Shown: piece by piece, positions 6,926 to 10,902 of the stretch
Position numbering within the stretch: position 1 is the stretch's first letter
Layout: the number at the start of each line of letters is the position of its first letter
DNA from: an uncultured Oscillospiraceae bacterium
GTDB taxonomy: Bacteria; Bacillota_A; Clostridia; Oscillospirales; Oscillospiraceae
Direction of reading: 5' to 3'
Length of the DNA stretch: 10,902 bases
NCBI GenBank assembly: GCA_900757695.1
Contig: CAAEOU010000365.1
Coordinates: 1-10,902, forward strand
Translations under genes and position numbers: made by a program
Notes under the pieces: generated by a model
Database searches by the model: none
Told to the model about the DNA's origin: nothing
Seen by the model: only the letters and a program-made list of their open reading frames with translations

Positions 6926-8329
6926 ATGACCAAGGCGAGTAAAAAAAGTCTAATCAGCTGGATCGTGACCCTAGGACTTCCCATATTGATTCTGCTGATC
7001 CCCACCAGCGAGTCCTTTACCGGAGACATTCGGATGTTCTTCGCCATTACGCTGATGGGCATTGCAATGTTCTGTTTTGATGAAATGGAAAATGCGGTAG
7101 CCGGTATTTTAATGATGACCCTATATATCGTCACCGGCATTGCGCCCATGGACCGCGTCTTTTCCGCATGGACAAATTCTATTCCGTGGTATATTCTGGC
7201 GACACTGCTTTTGGTGGCGATTCTGGAGGATACCACAATTCTTAAGCGAATTGCATATCACTGCATTATTCTAACCGGCGGAACCTATACCGGCATTGTA
7301 TTTGGTATTACCATTACATCGATTCTGGCCATTATTATTATTCCCGGCACTTGGACCAGCCTGGCTGTGGCAGCCATTACCCTGTCTATCATCAAATCCC
7401 TGGAGCTGCCCGTGGGCAAGGCCTCCGGCGGCATTTTGATGGCAGCCTGCTTTGGATTCCATACAGCATCTAGCTTCGTCTATTCGCCCTCCGGTATTCA
7501 GATGTTCCTGGATATGTCCAAGAGCGTCGAGGGGGTAGCTGCGGAAGCATTGAATACCAACTTCATTGACTATTTCCTACAGGATCTTCCCCTGCTGCTG
7601 ATGCCCTTCCTGATGGCGTTCATTATCACAAAGCTCATGAAGCCTGAGCAGCCCATCAACGGCAAGGCCTATTTCCAGCAACAGCTGAAGGGCTTAGGCA
7701 AAATGGATCGGAATGACAAAAAGGTTCTGGTGATTCTGACTGTCCTGCTGGTTTACCTGCTGCTGAATCGCTGGATCGGAAAGTATGGCTTTGACATGCT
7801 CTACGGCTTCCTGTTGGCTCCCGTCATCTGCTATCTGCCCGGCATCAAGGTCGGCAAGCCGGAGCATTTCCGTAAAATCAATTTCAATGTCATTTTCTTC
7901 ATTGTTGCCTGCCTGTCCATTGGCGTGGTGGCCAACGTTACCGGTGCGGGACAATATATCGTAAACAAGGCATTGCCGCTGATGAGCGGAACCAGCACCT
8001 ACGGGTTCCTGGCTATTGTATTTATCTTCGGCATCATTGTGAATTTCCTGCTGACACCGATGGCCGCCATGTCCTCGATCGCGCCGCTGCTCTCCGGCAT
8101 TGCGCTGGGGCTTGGCGTTACGCCTCTGGCAACCACTTATGCATTCTATCTTGGTCTGGATCAGCTGATCCTGCCCTACGAGATCGGCACTTACCTGATT
8201 TTCTACAGCATGGGCTATGTGACGCTGAAGGACTTTGCAAAATGCAGTGCGGCAAAGATGCTGGTTTCGGTAATCTTTACGCTGGCAATCGTAATTCCCT
8301 GGTGGTTGTTTGTGGTGAAGATCGTCTGA
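6926..8329 (+). CDS. DASS/SLC13-like anion transporter
   Basis: The start is the ATG at 6926, 7 bases after AGGAGG (6913-6918), giving 467 residues. A longer frame begins upstream at 6881 but lacks such a site. The protein is almost entirely hydrophobic, with about 11-12 membrane segments, and the overall layout fits the divalent-anion:sodium symporter group. It has two half-repeats, each with a re-entrant hairpin region (near residues 138-150 and 373-388), and a closing IPWWLF segment (457-462). The hallmark Ser-Asn-Thr of the hairpins is not seen: the corresponding stretches read IIIPGTWTS and NFLLTPMAAMSS. It is therefore a divergent member, and the substrate may not be a plain dicarboxylate or sulfate. 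It is divergent from the flavoenzyme, so import and reduction are probably co-regulated. Other ion transporter superfamily members remain possible. Confidence 0.75.
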   Translation: MTKASKKSLISWIVTLGLPILILLIPTSESFTGDIRMFFAITLMGIAMFCFDEMENAVAGILMMTLYIVTGIAPMDRVFSAWTNSIPWYILATLLLVAILEDTTILKRIAYHCIILTGGTYTGIVFGITITSILAIIIIPGTWTSLAVAAITLSIIKSLELPVGKASGGILMAACFGFHTASSFVYSPSGIQMFLDMSKSVEGVAAEALNTNFIDYFLQDLPLLLMPFLMAFIITKLMKPEQPINGKAYFQQQLKGLGKMDRNDKKVLVILTVLLVYLLLNRWIGKYGFDMLYGFLLAPVICYLPGIKVGKPEHFRKINFNVIFFIVACLSIGVVANVTGAGQYIVNKALPLMSGTSTYGFLAIVFIFGIIVNFLLTPMAAMSSIAPLLSGIALGLGVTPLATTYAFYLGLDQLILPYEIGTYLIFYSMGYVTLKDFAKCSAAKMLVSVIFTLAIVIPWWLFVVKIV

Positions 8330-8390
8330 TACGATCCTCTTCCGTAGGCTCACAGCGATAAATGCCACGTCCCTCTCTCAATCAGGATCG
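8320..8390 (+). repeat. Overlapping inverted repeats after the anion transporter
   Basis: GATCGT (8320-8325) pairs with ACGATC (8331-8336) around the stop codon. The segment CGATCCT (8332-8338), which overlaps that second arm, can instead pair with AGGATCG (8384-8390). The two stems exclude each other. Lengths are short (6 and 7 pairs), so chance is possible. Confidence 0.35.
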
Positions 8391-8409
8391 GTGTAAACAC
8401 AATATGGTG

Positions 8410-8447
8410 CGGCGCCTGCACCCAGTTCGGTGCAGGCGCCGTTTCTT
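8410..8447 (+). terminator. Intrinsic terminator or attenuator before the YeiH-type gene
   Basis: CGGCGCCTGCACC (8410-8422) and GGTGCAGGCGCCG (8429-8441) form 13 perfect GC-rich pairs around the loop CAGTTC, followed by TTTCTT. It is a strong rho-independent terminator for the anion transporter. Only 28 bases separate its end from the next start codon, leaving little room for a promoter, so it may act as an attenuator with partial read-through. Confidence 0.85.
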
Positions 8448-8475
8448 AAAGTATCAATAACAAGGATGTGTATGT

Positions 8476-9489
8476 ATGAAACAGGAAAACAAGCTTCTGC
8501 CCGGCAGTCTGTTTTGCCTTTTGATCGGCGCAGCAGCCTGGGCCATGGCCAACTATATTCCGGCGGTGGGGAAGCTGGTTGGCGGCCCCGTGTTTGCAAT
8601 TTTATTGGGAATGATCCTGGCATTTTGGAAACGGCCATCCGCCATGGATGCAGGAATTACATTTTGCAGCAAAAAGATTTTGCAGTATTCCATCATATTT
8701 ATTGGCTTTGGCATGAATATCCGAACGGTGCTGGCCACCGGGGGGCAGTCTCTGGCTGTGATGCTCTGTACCATCGCCGCATCCCTTTTGACCGCCTTCC
8801 TGATGGGGCGGGTTCTGAAGGTTCCAAGTAATACAGCAACACTGATTGGTGTGGGCACCTCCATCTGCGGCGGCAGCGCCATCGCAGCCACCGCCCCTGT
8901 GATTGACGCAGACGACCGTGAGGTCGCTTATTCGATCTCTACCATTTTTCTGTTCAACATTCTGGCAGTGTTTATCTTCCCGGCTCTGGGACGCGTATTC
9001 CATATGACGGATACGGGCTTTGGCATTTGGGCCGGGACCGCTATCAACGACACCTCATCCGTGGTGGCTGCCGGTTTTACATTCAGTGATGCAGCAGGCG
9101 AACTAGCCACCATCGTAAAGCTCACTCGGACCCTGATGATCATCCCCATCACGCTGGCTTTGACCGTACACCGCACCTGGAAGCGGAAACAGCAGGGGAC
9201 TGCGGCAGCTTCCAACTACTCCATTGTGAAGATCTTCCCCTGGTTTGTTCTGGGATTCCTGCTGACTGCAATCCTGAATTCCACAGGTTGGATCCCGTCA
9301 GCTGCCTCCAGCTGGCTCAATGAGCTGGGCAAGTTTGGCATTATGGTCGCCATGGCGGGCATCGGATTAAACACAAATCTGAAAAGTCTGGTTAAAAACG
9401 GGGTGCGCCCCATTGCGCTGGGACTTTGCTGCTGGTTCGTCGTGGCAGTGGTGTCTCTGGTGGTACAGCATCTGCTGCATTTGGTTTAG
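8476..9489 (+). CDS. YeiH-family (putative sulfate/sulfite exporter) membrane protein
   Basis: The 337-residue protein matches the YeiH/UPF0324 family in length and motifs. It has about 10 membrane segments, the signature GVGTSICGGSAIAA at 125-138, and GTAINDTSSVVAAG at 187-200. Members are annotated as putative sulfate exporters, and relatives accompany sulfonate degradation genes (for example TauZ), where sulfite or sulfate must leave the cell. Many others stand beside unrelated pathways and have no proven substrate. AAGGA at 8462-8466 sets the ATG at 8476; two nearby ATGs (8466, 8472) are out of frame. It is on the same strand as the anion transporter, 146 bases downstream, behind a terminator hairpin. 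It may export an anionic product of the pathway. The family is secure and the function inferred. Confidence 0.88.
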   Translation: MKQENKLLPGSLFCLLIGAAAWAMANYIPAVGKLVGGPVFAILLGMILAFWKRPSAMDAGITFCSKKILQYSIIFIGFGMNIRTVLATGGQSLAVMLCTIAASLLTAFLMGRVLKVPSNTATLIGVGTSICGGSAIAATAPVIDADDREVAYSISTIFLFNILAVFIFPALGRVFHMTDTGFGIWAGTAINDTSSVVAAGFTFSDAAGELATIVKLTRTLMIIPITLALTVHRTWKRKQQGTAAASNYSIVKIFPWFVLGFLLTAILNSTGWIPSAASSWLNELGKFGIMVAMAGIGLNTNLKSLVKNGVRPIALGLCCWFVVAVVSLVVQHLLHLV

Positions 9490-9499
9490 TCGTAAGTAA

Positions 9500-10126
9500 C
9501 CTCCGCGACAGGTTCGGCCATATCGCCAAAATGGAGCGGCGGTAATCTGCTATGCGGACATGAGCAACAACAGGCAACGTGAGGCATTTAACTGGGACGA
9601 GCAACATTTTCCCATGTATGACATCCGCAACCCCAGTGTGGAGAACTACGTCTCTCAGGTGGCGGACTGCGTCCATTACTATGGGTCTAAAATCATTGTA
9701 GATGTTTCTGCGGGAAATCAGATGGAGGATGTAGATGTGGTGGATGGCGCTGCCGACGATTTGCCGCCCAAGGAACTGGACCATGAGGTACACATTGCAG
9801 AGATGAAGCCTTCCCGTCGGGCAATGACCGAGCAGGATATGGAGGCACACATTCAAATCGCTGTGGATAAGGCACTGTACTATCAGCGGATGGGCTTTGA
9901 CGGCGGTTATTTGGGCCTTTTTCAGGGGAAGTACGGAAATTTCTTATCTGGCGAAAAGAACACTCGGACCGACGGATACGGTGGAAGCATGGAGAATCGG
10001 GCCAAATTCCCGCTGCGAGTCCTTCAAAGCATTCGGAAGGCTGTCGGACCGGAGTTTATGCTGGTGCTGGACATCGCTGGTTATGTCAAGAATTTTTCGC
10101 ACATTTTAAGTTCTGAATCGCAGTAG
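9500..10126 (+). pseudogene. Remnant of a second ene-reductase, truncated at both ends
   Basis: The open frame follows a TAA at 9497-9499. Homology to long Old Yellow Enzymes starts near NGAAVICYADMSNN, corresponding to about residue 55 of the complete enzyme at 4613-6571, and includes RTDGYGGSMENRAKFPL. It stops at LVLDIAG (ending near 10080), corresponding to about residue 229. The barrel's first strand and helix, its C-terminal half, the 4Fe-4S motif and the FAD domain are all absent. The first ATG (9560) lies inside the conserved region and has no ribosome binding site. The last 15 or so codons before the stop at 10124-10126 appear to come from the inserted element. It differs clearly from the complete enzyme: LFQGKYGNFLSGEKN replaces HGGHGTLLQEFVSPRSN. 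It was therefore a second reductase of another subfamily and not a duplicate. Confidence 0.8.
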
Positions 10127-10179
10127 ACAAATCTGTATTCCAAGATTCTCGGAGCCATGACGCTTAAAATACCGGGCAG

Positions 10180-10205
10180 CAGCCACCGCCGTTTTGCGGC
10201 GGCTG
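10180..10205. repeat. GC-rich hairpin inside the element
   Basis: CAGCCACCGC (10180-10189) pairs with GCGGCGGCTG (10196-10205) with one A/C mismatch around the loop CGTTTT. An alternative register gives six perfect pairs, CCGCCG with CGGCGG. It lies downstream of the transposase stop codon and may help end its transcription, although no clean T-run follows on the minus strand. Confidence 0.5.
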
Positions 10206-10222
10206 TGGGCTTGAACGGCTAG

Positions 10223-10312
10223 GAAAGCGCAGTAAACTAGCCCGGCGATGGGGCCAGAGGTTTAAGTTGTATTCCTGAGTTCCCGTCGCCGCTCATACAA
10301 AACTGCGCTTTC
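10223..10312. repeat. Long-range two-stem inverted repeat, possible structured RNA or small element
   Basis: The outer arms GAAAGCGCAGT (10223-10233) and ACTGCGCTTTC (10302-10312) are perfect over 11 pairs. Nested inside, CGGCGATGGG (10243-10252) faces CCCGTCGCCG (10282-10291), with nine Watson-Crick pairs and one position that is a G/T wobble on one strand. It lies in the noncoding part of the insertion sequence beyond the transposase stop. It could be a folded 3' leader or tail RNA, or a separate small inverted-repeat element. No target duplication is obvious at its edges. Confidence 0.55.
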
Positions 10313-10315
10313 TGA

Positions 10316-10333
10316 CGCCGGTCAAGGCTGGCG
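10316..10333. repeat. Short hairpin just after the transposase stop codon
   Basis: CGCCGG (10316-10321) and CTGGCG (10328-10333) pair around TCAAGG, with one G/T wobble. It lies a few bases beyond the transposase stop (minus strand) without a T-run, so its role is uncertain. Confidence 0.35.
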
Positions 10334-10336
10334 GCT

Positions 10337-10902
10337 TTAGGAAGCAGAGGCCTGCTCGGACGCCTTTTCACGTTCAAGCTCATACAGCCGCTCCATATTG
10401 AGATAGGTTTTCACGCCCCAGTCCGATGCAGAGACATACCGCAATCGTGCACAGACAAGCATTAACGCACTGTTCCCATCCGGGAAACAGCCCACAGAAT
10501 TGGTACGTCTGCGAATTTCACGGTTGATCCGCTCTATTCCGTTATTGCTACGGATTTTCAGCCAATGTTCACGTGGAAACGCTGTGTAGGCCAGTGCTTC
10601 AGATATGCCATTTTCCAGTGTATTTGCAGCAGCTCTCATCTTGTTTTCCCACAGGAATCTTACAACATCGGCAGCTTTCGCTTCGCAGGCCGGACGATCC
10701 TCTTGGGCAAAGATTGCTTTCAGCTTTGCAGCGACCTCCTTGCTTCGAGTCCGGGGAACACCGGTCAGAATATTTCGCATGAAATGGACCATGCAGCGCT
10801 GGCAAGCAGCCTCCGGATAGACTTCCTTAATCGCCTCTATCAGCCCAAGGCATTTGTCACCAACCATGAGCCGAACGCCCTTGAGTCCCCGTTCCTTCAG
10901 TG
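10337..10902 (-). CDS. IS256-family transposase, C-terminal part (runs off the right edge)
   Basis: The frame is open from the right edge to a TAA at 10337-10339, giving 187 complete residues. The first visible residues read LKERGLKGVRL and then MVGDKCLGLIEAI, which is the second catalytic Asp block of mutator-type (IS256) DDE transposases. CQRCMVHFMRNI follows, the family's conserved Cys/His segment, and then NGIERINREIRRRTNSVGCF, which holds the catalytic Glu. The end, including ALMLVCARL, matches the usual family C-terminus. The ATG at 10865-10867 is internal and not the start. IS256 transposases have about 400 residues, so more than half lies outside. The visible C-terminal part is intact. 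The enzyme moves its own element by cut-and-paste or copy-out; the location here explains the break in the reductase. Confidence 0.93.
   Translation of the reverse strand, partial: LKERGLKGVRLMVGDKCLGLIEAIKEVYPEAACQRCMVHFMRNILTGVPRTRSKEVAAKLKAIFAQEDRPACEAKAADVVRFLWENKMRAAANTLENGISEALAYTAFPREHWLKIRSNNGIERINREIRRRTNSVGCFPDGNSALMLVCARLRYVSASDWGVKTYLNMERLYELEREKASEQASAS

Larger units (their letters stand above)
10080..10902. mobile_element. IS256-family insertion sequence, left part only
   Basis: Reductase homology ends abruptly near 10080, where a segment beginning TTATGTCAAGAATTTTTCGC starts. Its T/A-rich character with GCACATTTT resembles the ends of IS256-family elements. The transposase C-terminus lies 257 bases further in, pointing left. 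The other end is outside the window, so neither the terminal inverted repeat nor the target duplication can be verified. The boundary is an estimate from loss of homology. Confidence 0.6.

Noticed and set aside
7694..8368. A 224-codon minus-strand frame opposite the anion transporter.
   Set aside because: It has a Gln/His/Asn-rich composition typical of the antisense of a membrane protein gene.
8430..8831. A 133-codon frame starting just before the YeiH-type gene in another frame.
   Set aside because: It overlaps the terminator and the YeiH coding region, and its product is not membrane-like or recognisable. The YeiH frame has the family motifs.
463..9489. Considered as a bile acid 7-dehydroxylation (bai) operon because of the BaiCD/BaiH-like enzyme.
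   Set aside because: No CoA ligase, 7-alpha-dehydratase of the BaiE type, short-chain dehydrogenase or CoA transferase is present, and the transporters differ from BaiG.
10223..10312. Considered as an integron attC site.
   Set aside because: The consensus core sites (RYYYAAC and GTTRRRY at the outer ends) are not present and no integron integrase is nearby.

Overview
The window looks like an accessory region from a strictly anaerobic, moderately GC-rich gut Clostridia (Oscillospiraceae-like). This is inferred from the strong AGGAGG-type ribosome binding sites, the lipoprotein style, the large iron-sulfur flavoenzyme of the BaiCD/2,4-dienoyl-CoA reductase type and the Firmicutes-like transposase. 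No rRNA, tRNA or CRISPR array is visible, and the species cannot be fixed from the sequence alone.

Layout, left to right. (1) Positions 1-108, minus strand, hold the remnant of a tyrosine recombinase, followed by about 250 bases without a gene. (2) A near-consensus promoter whose -10 box lies inside a perfect 10-bp-arm palindrome drives a two-gene operon: a double hot-dog MaoC-like protein (463-1752) and a secreted solute-binding lipoprotein (1805-3490). (3) A LysR regulator (3604-4488) follows with its own promoter, embedded in nested inverted repeats. (4) A 21-bp-stem bidirectional terminator separates it from a convergent 652-residue FMN/4Fe-4S/FAD ene-reductase-like enzyme (4613-6571, minus). 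(5) A 354-bp divergent intergenic region rich in inverted repeats separates that enzyme from a DASS/SLC13-like anion transporter (6926-8329). (6) After a strong hairpin terminator comes a YeiH-type transporter (8476-9489). (7) A remnant of a second, different ene-reductase (9500 to about 10080) lacks both ends, and its right break abuts what looks like the terminus of an IS256-family insertion sequence. That element's transposase C-terminus (10337-10902, minus) runs off the right edge.

How the genes may work together (inference). The set resembles a dedicated uptake and reduction module for an organic anion. A surface lipoprotein would sense or capture the substrate, a DASS-type carrier would import an anion, a flavin enzyme would reduce an activated C=C (or related bond), a MaoC-fold protein would hydrate, dehydrate or bind an intermediate, a YeiH-family carrier would export an anionic product, and LysR would control the set. 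The substrate cannot be read from the sequence. Mobile-element debris at both ends and the decayed second reductase suggest an island that is gained, lost and rearranged.
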